Source of the DNA: Arcanobacterium haemolyticum DSM 20595
GTDB taxonomy: Bacteria; Actinomycetota; Actinomycetes; Actinomycetales; Actinomycetaceae
Assembly: GCF_000092365.1 (NCBI RefSeq)
Contig: NC_014218.1
Location: forward strand, 1,178,001-1,242,000
Reading direction: 5' to 3'
DNA length: 64,000 nt
The notes beneath the pieces are model-generated. The model saw nothing but the letters and a program-made list of their open reading frames with translations. It made no database searches and was not told the origin of the DNA. This document shows, one piece after another, positions 35,905-43,825 of the stretch. Positions within the stretch are counted from its first letter, which is position 1; the number at the start of each line of letters is the position of its first letter. Both the position numbers and the translations under genes were made by a program.

Positions 35905-37661
35905 TTCATCCGTTCCCTCGTGAAGAACGCGAAGCACTCACCCGTGCAGTGAAGCTACTCGATGTTGATAAAAAGAAATTCTCTTGGTCTGTATTAGCAG
36001 GATCGGGAGCTATCGGATCCACTGTTGGTCTGGGCGCTACAGCAGCATGGATGATCGCTCGTGCCGCCCAACTGCCCCCGGTCCTCGATCTGAGCGTGGC
36101 ATCAGTTGGTGTGCGCGCATTCGGCGTTGGCAAAGCGATTTTCCGTTACCTCGAACGCATCGCTTCACACTGGGTTGCACTGCATGGGATGGCTCGTTTG
36201 CGCACCCACATTTACCGCCAACTCGCAGGTTCGTCAACTGATGTTGTAACCTCTCTCAAACGCGGTGATGTTCTCACACGTACCAACGCTGATGTGGATG
36301 AAATCGGGCTAGTTGTTGTTCAGTCTCTTCTCCCTATGGCGGTTGCCCTGGTAGTCTCACTCCTCACTATCGGCATACTCGGGTTCCTCTCTCCCCTCAT
36401 CGCTGTAATCGTTGCGATCGCTCTGTTCCTTAGCGGAATTGTTGGCCCTATCAGCGCCATGATGGGCGCTAAAATCGCCGAACGCGGAACAATCGATAAC
36501 CGCTCAAAACTCAACGATGAAGCTCTCTTCCTCTTAGAACATGCCTCTCATTTACGTATTTCTGGGCTTCTTGAAGCCACAGAAGATGCACATGACGCGA
36601 TCGAACACGCTATCTGGAAACATCGCGATTCTGCCGCACGTTATTCAGCGCTAGCCTCAGCGATTGATATTTTTGCACTCGCTCTAGCGGTTATTGGCGC
36701 AATCGTCGTCGGCACATGGCAAGTTACCTCCGGCGATCTCAGTAGCGTAAACCTCGTTGTCTGTGTTCTTACCCCTCTCTCCGCATTCGAAGCCACAGCC
36801 AGAATGCCACGCGCATTCACTCAACTTACCCGTTCCGGAGCAGCCGCCCAGCGTGTGATGGCCATCATCGATCGCGCAAACGCATCACCAGCAGCCATCG
36901 AAACTCCAGATATCACTCCAGGCGCACCACTAGTTGCTCGCGGCACAGTAGCGGGCTGGCCAGGAACACGTGACGTCACAACCCCGATCAGCCTGACTAT
37001 CCATCCAGGTACATCACTTGCAATTGTTGGCCCATCGGGTATCGGGAAATCAACTCTCCTCTCCACACTCGCAGGCCTTATCCCGCCACACTCCGGAACA
37101 GTCACAATCGATGGCCATAATGTTTCTGATGTTTCGCGCGCAACGCTCTCCCAACACATCAGCTTCACCGCAGAAGATGCTCACATCTTTGATACGTCGA
37201 TCCTTGAAAACCTTCGAGTAGCCCGGCCAGCCATCACCGCAAATGAAGCCGAAGCGCTCCTTCACCAGGTGGGCCTCGGATCCTGGCTCAACGATCTTCC
37301 AGACGGAATAGATACTGAACTCGGCGCTGACGCCACCACAATCTCCGGTGGGGAACGCCGCCGCCTACTTCTTGCACGCGCTCTCGCTACCCCAGCCAAC
37401 ATCTTGCTGCTTGATGAACCAGGCGAACACCTCGATCCAGCCACCGCAGATACCCTTATCCGCGATATTTTCGGCTCCGTAGGCGCAAACCGCGCCGTCG
37501 TTGTGGTCACTCACCGGCTTTCGCCACTCGATCAAGCAGACCACGTGATTATGCTAGATAGTGATGAAACCGGGCACGCAACGATCGTCGATCAGGGCAC
37601 CCACGAAGAATTACTCACCCGCAACCGGCAATACTCCTGGTCAGTGCGCCAAGAAGGGTAA
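35901..37661 (+). CDS. cydC: ABC exporter CydC (cytochrome bd assembly)
   Basis: Encodes 586 aa. The membrane domain contains SVLAGSGAIGSTVGLGATAAWMIARAAQLPP, typical of CydC. The ATPase has VGPSGIGKSTLLSTLAG, TISGGERRRLLLARAL and ILLLDEPGEHLD. It pairs with CydD as a heterodimer. Translational coupling to cydD is through a 4-nt overlap. The sensor kinase gene follows after 2 nt and probably lies on the same transcript. Confidence 0.93.
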   Translation: MIHPFPREEREALTRAVKLLDVDKKKFSWSVLAGSGAIGSTVGLGATAAWMIARAAQLPPVLDLSVASVGVRAFGVGKAIFRYLERIASHWVALHGMARLRTHIYRQLAGSSTDVVTSLKRGDVLTRTNADVDEIGLVVVQSLLPMAVALVVSLLTIGILGFLSPLIAVIVAIALFLSGIVGPISAMMGAKIAERGTIDNRSKLNDEALFLLEHASHLRISGLLEATEDAHDAIEHAIWKHRDSAARYSALASAIDIFALALAVIGAIVVGTWQVTSGDLSSVNLVVCVLTPLSAFEATARMPRAFTQLTRSGAAAQRVMAIIDRANASPAAIETPDITPGAPLVARGTVAGWPGTRDVTTPISLTIHPGTSLAIVGPSGIGKSTLLSTLAGLIPPHSGTVTIDGHNVSDVSRATLSQHISFTAEDAHIFDTSILENLRVARPAITANEAEALLHQVGLGSWLNDLPDGIDTELGADATTISGGERRRLLLARALATPANILLLDEPGEHLDPATADTLIRDIFGSVGANRAVVVVTHRLSPLDQADHVIMLDSDETGHATIVDQGTHEELLTRNRQYSWSVRQEG

Positions 37662-37663
37662 CA

Positions 37664-39298
37664 ATGGATTCCAAACGCCTCACAGAAGTAGTCTCCCACG
37701 CACTTCAACTAACCGGACAACTCGATCGTGACGCCGCGTACCAACACTTCGTCGATTCCGCACGCCATCTTACAGGCGCACGCTACGCGGCCCTCGCTGT
37801 GCTCGATTCCCACGGCGAAACAATGGAATTCATCCAATCAGGAATGGATCCGCACGCAGCCCACATGCTCGGGCGGCCACCGCGCGGGCACGGCGTTTTC
37901 GCAGACACGCCTGTCAAAGGCTGGCTGATCGTCAATGATCTCGAATCATACCTTCACCGTTATGGGTTCCCAGAAGGCCACCCTGTTATGCGCAATTATC
38001 TAGGCGTGGCCGTCTCAATACGGGAACAAGTTTGGGGGCGCCTCTACCTCACCGATAAACTCGGCGGTTTCACAGATGATGACGGGGCGCAAATGGAAAT
38101 CCTGGCACAAGCCGCTGCTATCGCCGCTCAAAACTCCCAAATGTTCGCCCGTTCCCAAAACCGGGCACGCTGGCTCACAGCATCCCAAAATATCGTGTCC
38201 TCACTTTTGGAAGGCTCTGAAGAAGACGAAGCGCTTCAAGTGATCGTGCACGAAATGCGCATCGCAGCCCAAGCCGATGCCGCCATCATGGTGCTTCCCT
38301 CGATCCAAGATACATGGGTGTCCGAAATCGTGGATGGGGAGGATGCAGACCACTTGCTTGGTATTCGGTTCCCGGCGGCCGGGCGCGCAATGACCGTTGT
38401 GAACGAACAAGCAGGCCTTGTGGTTGATTCTATGCAACGGCTACGCACTGTGCGTGTAGAACAGCTCCGGCACTACGGGCCTGCACTGTATGCGCCACTT
38501 GCATCAAAATCAGCGGGAACTGGGGTTATCATCTTACTCCGGAACATTGGCTGCGTAGAATTCAACTTGCACGATCTGGCCATGGCCGAAAATGCCGCGA
38601 AGCAGGCAGCAATCGCACTTGAACTAGCCGAAGCTCGCTTGAACGAAGAATTAGCATCTGAGCTCGATGAACGCTCCCGAATCGGGCGTGATCTTCACGA
38701 TCTAGCTATTCAGCAGCTCTTCGCTTCCGGCATGCATATCACCGCTGTGAAAGAAGATCTAGCTGCCAAAGGCTATGCAGTGGAAGTTGGCACGGCACTC
38801 GATCAGGCGATTTCTTCCATCGATGAATCTGTGCGGCAAATCCGCGTGATCGTCCAATCATTGCGGGACGATTCTGCTTCTGTGGCACTGGTTGAACGGC
38901 TTCAGCAAGAAACCAAGGTAGCACTGCAGGTGTTGAACTTTGCTCCATCGTTGATCATCAGTTGGAACGGCGAAGTCACCACATCAGAAGATACATTCGC
39001 GCTGATCGATGACGCTGTTGGTTCCGATATTTCTGATGATGTTGTTGCGGTTGTTCGCGAAGGCCTATCCAATGTGGCGCGGCACGCTCACGCGTCGTCT
39101 GTAGCAGTGCAGCTCACCGTAGATCCGTCCCACGTAAGAATCGACGTGATCGATGACGGCCGCGGAATCAAACAATCTCTTGGCCGGCGTTCCGGGCTGT
39201 CCAATCTAGCAGCCCGCGCCCGCCGCCATCACGGCAGTTTCACGATCTCACCACACACCCGTGGCACCTGCGTATCGTGGGAAGCCCCGTTAATGTAG
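37664..39298 (+). CDS. DevS/DosS-like two-GAF sensor histidine kinase
   Basis: Encodes 544 aa, cytoplasmic. GAF 1 spans about residues 20-160, with GHPVMRNYLGVAVSIREQVWGRLYLTDK aligning to the haem-binding GAF of mycobacterial DevS; its His106 matches the conserved His of HHPPM there, a possible haem contact. GAF 2 spans 175-325. The HisKA_3 dimerisation helix has the phosphorylated His345 (IGRDLHDLAIQQLF), and the HATPase domain contains VVREGLSNVARHAHA and DDGRGI. The kinase probably senses redox or oxygen state and controls respiration. It lies 2 nt after cydC; a DevR-like regulator is convergent 109 nt away. Confidence 0.85.
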   Translation: MDSKRLTEVVSHALQLTGQLDRDAAYQHFVDSARHLTGARYAALAVLDSHGETMEFIQSGMDPHAAHMLGRPPRGHGVFADTPVKGWLIVNDLESYLHRYGFPEGHPVMRNYLGVAVSIREQVWGRLYLTDKLGGFTDDDGAQMEILAQAAAIAAQNSQMFARSQNRARWLTASQNIVSSLLEGSEEDEALQVIVHEMRIAAQADAAIMVLPSIQDTWVSEIVDGEDADHLLGIRFPAAGRAMTVVNEQAGLVVDSMQRLRTVRVEQLRHYGPALYAPLASKSAGTGVIILLRNIGCVEFNLHDLAMAENAAKQAAIALELAEARLNEELASELDERSRIGRDLHDLAIQQLFASGMHITAVKEDLAAKGYAVEVGTALDQAISSIDESVRQIRVIVQSLRDDSASVALVERLQQETKVALQVLNFAPSLIISWNGEVTTSEDTFALIDDAVGSDISDDVVAVVREGLSNVARHAHASSVAVQLTVDPSHVRIDVIDDGRGIKQSLGRRSGLSNLAARARRHHGSFTISPHTRGTCVSWEAPLM

Positions 39299-39310
39299 CT
39301 ACCCCTATTG

Positions 39311-39382
39311 ACGTAAAATTCACTTATTTCCGGCGATAGATCCATATAAGGCCCCATCACCGGAAATAAGTGAGTTTTACGT
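39311..39382. terminator. Long hairpin between convergent kinase and regulator genes
   Basis: Arms 39311-39333 and 39360-39382 are complementary over 23 bp with one mismatch and enclose a 26-nt loop. Both flanking genes end here, so it may act as a bidirectional terminator. Each strand has ACGTAAAA at the foot. Confidence 0.65.
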
Positions 39383-39406
39383 TAAGCACCAGCTATACAA
39401 CAACGA

Positions 39407-40060
39407 TCAGTTGCCCGAGTTACGCCAACCTGCAGCACGCTGGCCGGCAACCCAAGCCGCCACCTGAGTACGGCGCTGCATGCCCATCTTGGATAGCAAC
39501 GAAGTGATGTGGTTCTTGACTGTCTTTTCCGCAACGCCCAGTTTTTCACCGATTTCACGGTTGGAGAGGCCATCGCCAATTAGTTCAAGCACCTTGCGTT
39601 CAGAAGGGGTAAGATCGGCAGTCGGATCATCATGATCTGCACGGCGGCGCGTAACAGTACGCTCATCTAGCAAAACACGCCCATCGGCAACGGCCCGAAT
39701 CACGTCAGTGATTTCCGCGCCACGCACGGACTTCAGCAAGTAAGCCTTCGCGCCAGCATCGAGGGCTTCTGCGAGGGCGTCGTCATCATCAAACGAGGTC
39801 AACACAATACACTTCACTTGTGGAACACGTTCGTGGAGTTCCCGGATAATATCAATGCCTGTTCCATCAGGCAGACGAAGATCAACCAAGGCAACGTGGG
39901 GAATCATCAGTTCCGCACGCCGTACGGCTTCAGCCACAGAACCGGCTTCAGCAATCACTTGGAGACCGCTTGCACGATCCACGACTTCGGCAATACCACG
40001 ACGTACCACTTCGTGATCGTCGATAATCATGACACTTATTGGTGTAATTTCTTCACTCAC
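39407..40060 (-). CDS. NarL/DevR-type response regulator
   Basis: Encodes 217 aa. The receiver domain has MIIDDHEVVRRGIAEVV, the phosphorylated Asp60 (HVALVDLRLPDGTG), a conserved Thr/Ser (VLTSFDD) and Lys (AYLLKS). The LuxR-type helix-turn-helix domain reads LTPSERKVLELIGDGLSNREIGEKLGVAEKTV in outline, followed by NHITSLLSKMGMQRRTQ, close to DevR/DosR. The likely partner is the convergent DevS-like kinase. It starts 10 nt after mutM and may be cotranscribed with it. Confidence 0.9.
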   Translation of the reverse strand: MSEEITPISVMIIDDHEVVRRGIAEVVDRASGLQVIAEAGSVAEAVRRAELMIPHVALVDLRLPDGTGIDIIRELHERVPQVKCIVLTSFDDDDALAEALDAGAKAYLLKSVRGAEITDVIRAVADGRVLLDERTVTRRRADHDDPTADLTPSERKVLELIGDGLSNREIGEKLGVAEKTVKNHITSLLSKMGMQRRTQVAAWVAGQRAAGWRNSGN

Positions 40061-40070
40061 GCTTCACAGT

Positions 40071-40925
40071 TTACAACGAACGCCGCTGACATGCCGGGCA
40101 CACGTGGGACGAACGGTTCATGAAAACTAACCGTTCGATCTGTGTGCCGCATCGTTCACATGCGCATCCAGTTTTCCCATACACGTTCAACGAACGATCA
40201 AAATATCCCGATTCTCCGTTAACGTTTACATAGAGCGAATCGAAGGACGTTCCACCCACGGCCAGTGCCGCCGCCATCACGTCCCGGGCGGCCTCATACA
40301 CATCCCGTATCTGAGTCAACGTCATAGCCGACGTGATCTTCTTCGGATGCACACGCGCTTCCCACAAGGCCTCATCAGCGTAGATATTGCCGATTCCAGA
40401 GGCAATATTTTGGTTCAGCATGACCCGCTTAATTTCAGTTCGCCCACGTTTCACCTGCCGTGCCACGCTATAAATATCGCAGTGCGGATCTAGCAGATCA
40501 CGCCCAATATGCGCTGCGCTTTGCGGAATCAACGCCAAATCGCTGCCCATTCCGCCGGGCCCGCCATCTCCTGTTGCAACAAGCCGATCCGGGTGCAGAT
40601 GCCCGAACGTGCGTTGGTCTACAAAATCGAGTGCCGTTCCATCAGTAAAGTGAATGCGCGCCCGCAGATGCTTCGAATTACTGTTGATACGGAATTGCCC
40701 GGACATTCCCAAGTGAGCCACGAGTGCCCCGGCTTCCGTGACCATCCACAAGTACTTTCCGCGCCGTACAACAGCGGAAATAGTTGCACCAACAACGGGT
40801 TCGAGCCCGAATTCAGACATTCGCGCCACACGCGAATGCAACAGGTCCGCACGTTCGATGGTTTTTCCAACGACGTGCGGAACGAGCCCCGCGCGAACGG
40901 TTTCGACTTCCGGTAATTCTGGCAT
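40071..40925 (-). CDS. mutM: Formamidopyrimidine-DNA glycosylase
   Basis: Encodes 284 aa. The N-terminal PELPEVETVRAGL carries the catalytic Pro and Glu. GYFDRSLNVYGKTGCACERCG begins the C-terminal zinc finger, whose second Cys pair is in HVCPACQRR. It removes 8-oxoguanine and opened purines and nicks the DNA. Its start lies 9 nt downstream of the rnc stop on the same strand, in the conserved rnc-mutM order. Confidence 0.96.
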   Translation of the reverse strand: MPELPEVETVRAGLVPHVVGKTIERADLLHSRVARMSEFGLEPVVGATISAVVRRGKYLWMVTEAGALVAHLGMSGQFRINSNSKHLRARIHFTDGTALDFVDQRTFGHLHPDRLVATGDGGPGGMGSDLALIPQSAAHIGRDLLDPHCDIYSVARQVKRGRTEIKRVMLNQNIASGIGNIYADEALWEARVHPKKITSAMTLTQIRDVYEAARDVMAAALAVGGTSFDSLYVNVNGESGYFDRSLNVYGKTGCACERCGTQIERLVFMNRSSHVCPACQRRSL

Positions 40926-40934
40926 TCTGGCTTC

Positions 40935-41642
40935 TCAGGCGCCGCCGGAGTATGGAGTGCCTTCTACTAGGCGATAGTAGGCATCTTTACATGCGGCGAG
41001 TTTAGAGGCTTTGCGCGATGTGGCATCGCCTCTGCCCCATTCGGTTTCCCCGATGAATACGCGCGCAGTGTAGACCTTGGCGTGATCTGGGCCTTCACCT
41101 ACGATGGTGTAGCTGAGTTCTCCAGCGATCCCCAATTCGCGCGCTTTTTCTTCCATTCCGGTTCGCCAATCGAGCGCCGGCCCCATTTGGGTAGCTTCGA
41201 TGATTTTGGCGTGGAGGTGGTGGCGCACGGTTGAGATAACAACCCGAAGGCCTCCAGCTTCGTACGTTGCCGCAATAAGTGCTTCCACGGTATCAGCCAA
41301 GATGGAATCTTTATCACGCCCGCCGGTGCGTTCTTCGCCTTTGCCGAGCCGAATGTAAGCCCCCAAGTTAAGCCCGCGAGCAATTCCTGCCAATGCGCGT
41401 TCAGAAACGGCAGCAGATTTAATCTTGGAGAGTTCACCTTCTGATTTTTCGGGGTAATCGTGGAAGATTTGTTCGGCTACCACGGCACCCAGAATAGAAT
41501 CTCCCATGAATTCGAGGCGTTCGTTGTTGCCACATTCGTGTTCGAACGCCCACGATCTGTGGGTGAGGGCGAGTGTGAGGAGCTCGTCAGGAATCTCCAC
41601 ACCCCACGCGTCAAGGAGTGGGCTCCGATCCTGTTCGTGCAT
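40935..41642 (-). CDS. rnc: Ribonuclease III
   Basis: Encodes 235 aa from the ATG at 41642; longer in-frame starts run back into the DUF177 gene. ALTHRSWAFEHECGNNERLEFMGDSILG contains the RNase III signature with catalytic acidic residues; EGELSKIKSAAVSERALAGIARGLNLG and KDSILADTVEALIAATY complete the nuclease domain. A double-strand RNA-binding domain ends with DATSRKASKLAACKDAY. It processes rRNA and degrades structured RNA. Spacing to DUF177 is 2 nt. Confidence 0.96.
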   Translation of the reverse strand: MHEQDRSPLLDAWGVEIPDELLTLALTHRSWAFEHECGNNERLEFMGDSILGAVVAEQIFHDYPEKSEGELSKIKSAAVSERALAGIARGLNLGAYIRLGKGEERTGGRDKDSILADTVEALIAATYEAGGLRVVISTVRHHLHAKIIEATQMGPALDWRTGMEEKARELGIAGELSYTIVGEGPDHAKVYTARVFIGETEWGRGDATSRKASKLAACKDAYYRLVEGTPYSGGA

Positions 41643-41644
41643 GA

Positions 41645-42196
41645 TCAGTTGTCCTTCATTTGTTCTGCAAGTGCATCGAGTGCTGAGAACGCTGGGTTGA
41701 GGAATTCGTGGCGGTGATCGTCTGGCAGGTTTTCCCATGGTTCGCCGCATTCGGAACACAGGCCTTCACAATCGGCCGAGCACACGGGAGTGAATGGAAG
41801 TGCCAGCACGATGGCGTCACGGATCAGTGGTTCTAGATCGATATGCATATCTTCGATAACAGGCATGTCTTCGATCTCATCGTCGCCTTCACTCATCAAA
41901 GCATCGCGGCGTTCTGGCCAGAATACGAGTTCGGCCATTGCTTCATCCATCGGCATGGTGATGTTCGTTGCACACCGGGAGCACTGCCCTTGAGCAACGG
42001 TTTTAATCTGGCCTTGAACGAAGATGCCTTCAGAGACGGACTGTAACGTGAGCTCCACGTCCATGTCCGCTCCGGCAGGCACGCCGATCAGCCCAACACC
42101 ACATTCTTCTGGCGCCGGAAAAGTGAGGTCCATGTGTTTGGCGCTTCCGGACGCAACATCAGAAACCGACACAACAAATTCAGACCGCAGATCCAT
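41645..42196 (-). CDS. DUF177 (YceD) family protein, rRNA accumulation
   Basis: Encodes 183 aa. The family pattern is QGQIKTVAQGQCSRCATNIT with a CxxC, PLIRDAIVLALPFTPVC, and the second Cys group CEGLCSECG, likely binding a metal. YceD-type proteins affect 23S rRNA accumulation. In many genomes rpmF follows; here no L32 gene lies between this gene and rnc. Confidence 0.88.
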   Translation of the reverse strand: MDLRSEFVVSVSDVASGSAKHMDLTFPAPEECGVGLIGVPAGADMDVELTLQSVSEGIFVQGQIKTVAQGQCSRCATNITMPMDEAMAELVFWPERRDALMSEGDDEIEDMPVIEDMHIDLEPLIRDAIVLALPFTPVCSADCEGLCSECGEPWENLPDDHRHEFLNPAFSALDALAEQMKDN

Positions 42197-42263
42197 AAGG
42201 TCTTCTTTCTCTAAAAACTACATCGTGGAAACCAGCGGATGCTAAAGGATAGATACTACAGGA

Positions 42264-42770
42264 TTACTGTTCTTGTGCTCGCCGTTGGGCAAGGACGCCT
42301 TGGCCGGCCGCGATCTGTTCTTGAAGGTGCCCGAGCTGATTGGCGAGTTCTGCCAGCGTGTTTTCGGAGTATTCGTTTGCTCCGCGGATGAGTTGGCTAG
42401 ATTTTTGTTGTGCTTCGTCAATGATCCGGGTGGCTTGGGATTTGGCTGCCACGGTGATGTGATCTTGAGCCACTAGCCGTGAGGCTTGTTCGCGCGCTTC
42501 AGCAAGGATGGAATCGGCTTCGTTGTGTGCGTTGCGGAGTACGATGTCCGCATCTTCGCGTGCTTGATCGGATACGCGCCCGGCTCGGGAGAGTACAGAA
42601 TCGGCTTCTTTGATTTGATCCGGCACGATATCGCGTGCGGTTTCGAGTAGATCGAGTACTTCAGATCGGTTCACAAGGACTGATGCCGATAGAGGCATGT
42701 TCTTTGCGTTTGCGATGATGTCATATAGTTCATCGAGGATTTCGAGGAGGGATTCTCCGGTATCGCTCAT
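42264..42770 (-). CDS. SepIVA-like DivIVA-domain coiled-coil protein
   Basis: Encodes 168 aa, almost entirely helical and coiled coil from about residue 25 on, with Ala/Glu/Gln-rich heptads (LVNRSEVLDLLETARDIVPDQIKEAD). There is no membrane segment. The order coaD-this gene-DUF177-rnc resembles mycobacteria, where the gene before DUF177 and rnc encodes SepIVA, a DivIVA-domain protein needed for septation and cell-wall growth. The same role is inferred here. The start overlaps the coaD stop by 4 nt. Confidence 0.7.
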   Translation of the reverse strand: MSDTGESLLEILDELYDIIANAKNMPLSASVLVNRSEVLDLLETARDIVPDQIKEADSVLSRAGRVSDQAREDADIVLRNAHNEADSILAEAREQASRLVAQDHITVAAKSQATRIIDEAQQKSSQLIRGANEYSENTLAELANQLGHLQEQIAAGQGVLAQRRAQEQ

Positions 42771-43243
42771 GCGTTCACCTTTTCTTTCAATGCGTGGGCA
42801 ACGTTGGCTGGGACGAGATCTTCGTAGGGGCCACCGTATTGTGCTAATTCTTTCACGAATGAGGATGCAATATGTGCAAGACTCGGTTCTCCCATGACAA
42901 ACACGGTTTCTACGCCTGACAGGTGCCGGTTGAGGAGTGACATGGGAAGTTCTGAATCGTAATCTGCAGAGCCGCGTACGCCTTTGACGATTGCGTTGGC
43001 ATTATTTTTTTGGGCGAAGTCCGCGATGAGCCCATCCACGAGTTCCACGGTAACGTTGGGTATGTGGGCTACGGCTTCGCGCGCGAGTTGCACACGTTCG
43101 TCATCAGTAAAAAGATATTTTTTGGCGGAGTTTCGGGCAACAGCCACAATAACGTTTCCGAACATCCGGTGTGCCCGTTCCACCACGTCTACATGGCCGA
43201 GTGTGATGGGATCGAAAGATCCGGGGCAGATTGCGCAGCTCAT
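42767..43243 (-). CDS. coaD: Phosphopantetheine adenylyltransferase
   Basis: Encodes 158 aa from the ATG at 43243 (AGGAG upstream; earlier in-frame starts overlap rsmD). AICPGSFDPITLGHVDVVERA has the nucleotide-binding HxGH-type box, KGVRGSADYDSELPMSLLNR the Arg-containing motif, and HIASSFVKELAQYGG the second ATP motif. It forms dephospho-CoA from phosphopantetheine and ATP. It lies 4 nt after the rsmD stop. Confidence 0.97.
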   Translation of the reverse strand: MSCAICPGSFDPITLGHVDVVERAHRMFGNVIVAVARNSAKKYLFTDDERVQLAREAVAHIPNVTVELVDGLIADFAQKNNANAIVKGVRGSADYDSELPMSLLNRHLSGVETVFVMGEPSLAHIASSFVKELAQYGGPYEDLVPANVAHALKEKVNA

Positions 43244-43247
43244 GGGG

Positions 43248-43811
43248 TTAGTTCTCCTGATCGGCGGTGTTTTGGGCGGTCCAGATTCGCGTATCGCCCC
43301 AGGTGCGTTCGTGTTCTGGGGCGAGTTCTTCTGGCCAGGTTGGTGGGGTGCAGCGTTTTGCACGTTCGACGACGACGAGGCCGTCCGATTTCAGATGCCG
43401 CGGTAATTCGTGCAGGATGGCGGTTAAGGAATCATCCGGGAAATCGTAGGGTGGATCGAGGATGATTACATCGAAAGGGCCGTCCGTTCCTGGCTGGCTC
43501 ACATACGTGAGCACCTGGGATTTGATCGCTTTCAATGGCAACTGTGTTTCGCGAGCATTGGCATTCATGGCTCGAATGGCTTCCTCAGCAGAATCTACCC
43601 CGATGGCTCGCGTTGCGCCGCGCGATAGCGCTTCCAACGCGAGCGCGCCCGACCCTGCGAAGAGATCAAGAACATCGCATCCATCAACGAAATCACGGTG
43701 TTCGAGATGCGAGAAGAGCGCTTCACGGACCCGTGACGACGTTGGGCGTGTGCCAGATTTTGGAACTTTGAGGCTTCGGCCGCGAGCGCTGCCTGCCACG
43801 ATCCTTGACAT
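43248..43811 (-). CDS. rsmD: 16S rRNA (guanine966-N2)-methyltransferase RsmD
   Basis: Encodes 187 aa. MSRIVAGSARGRSLKVP and RPTSSRVREALFSHLEH are family signatures. DVLDLFAGSGALALEALSRGA binds AdoMet, and VIILDPPYDFP is the catalytic N-methylase motif. It methylates G966 of 16S rRNA. The rsmD-coaD pair is conserved in many bacteria; recG lies just upstream on the same strand. Confidence 0.95.
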   Translation of the reverse strand: MSRIVAGSARGRSLKVPKSGTRPTSSRVREALFSHLEHRDFVDGCDVLDLFAGSGALALEALSRGATRAIGVDSAEEAIRAMNANARETQLPLKAIKSQVLTYVSQPGTDGPFDVIILDPPYDFPDDSLTAILHELPRHLKSDGLVVVERAKRCTPPTWPEELAPEHERTWGDTRIWTAQNTADQEN

Positions 43812-43825
43812 GCTCTCCCCTTTAC

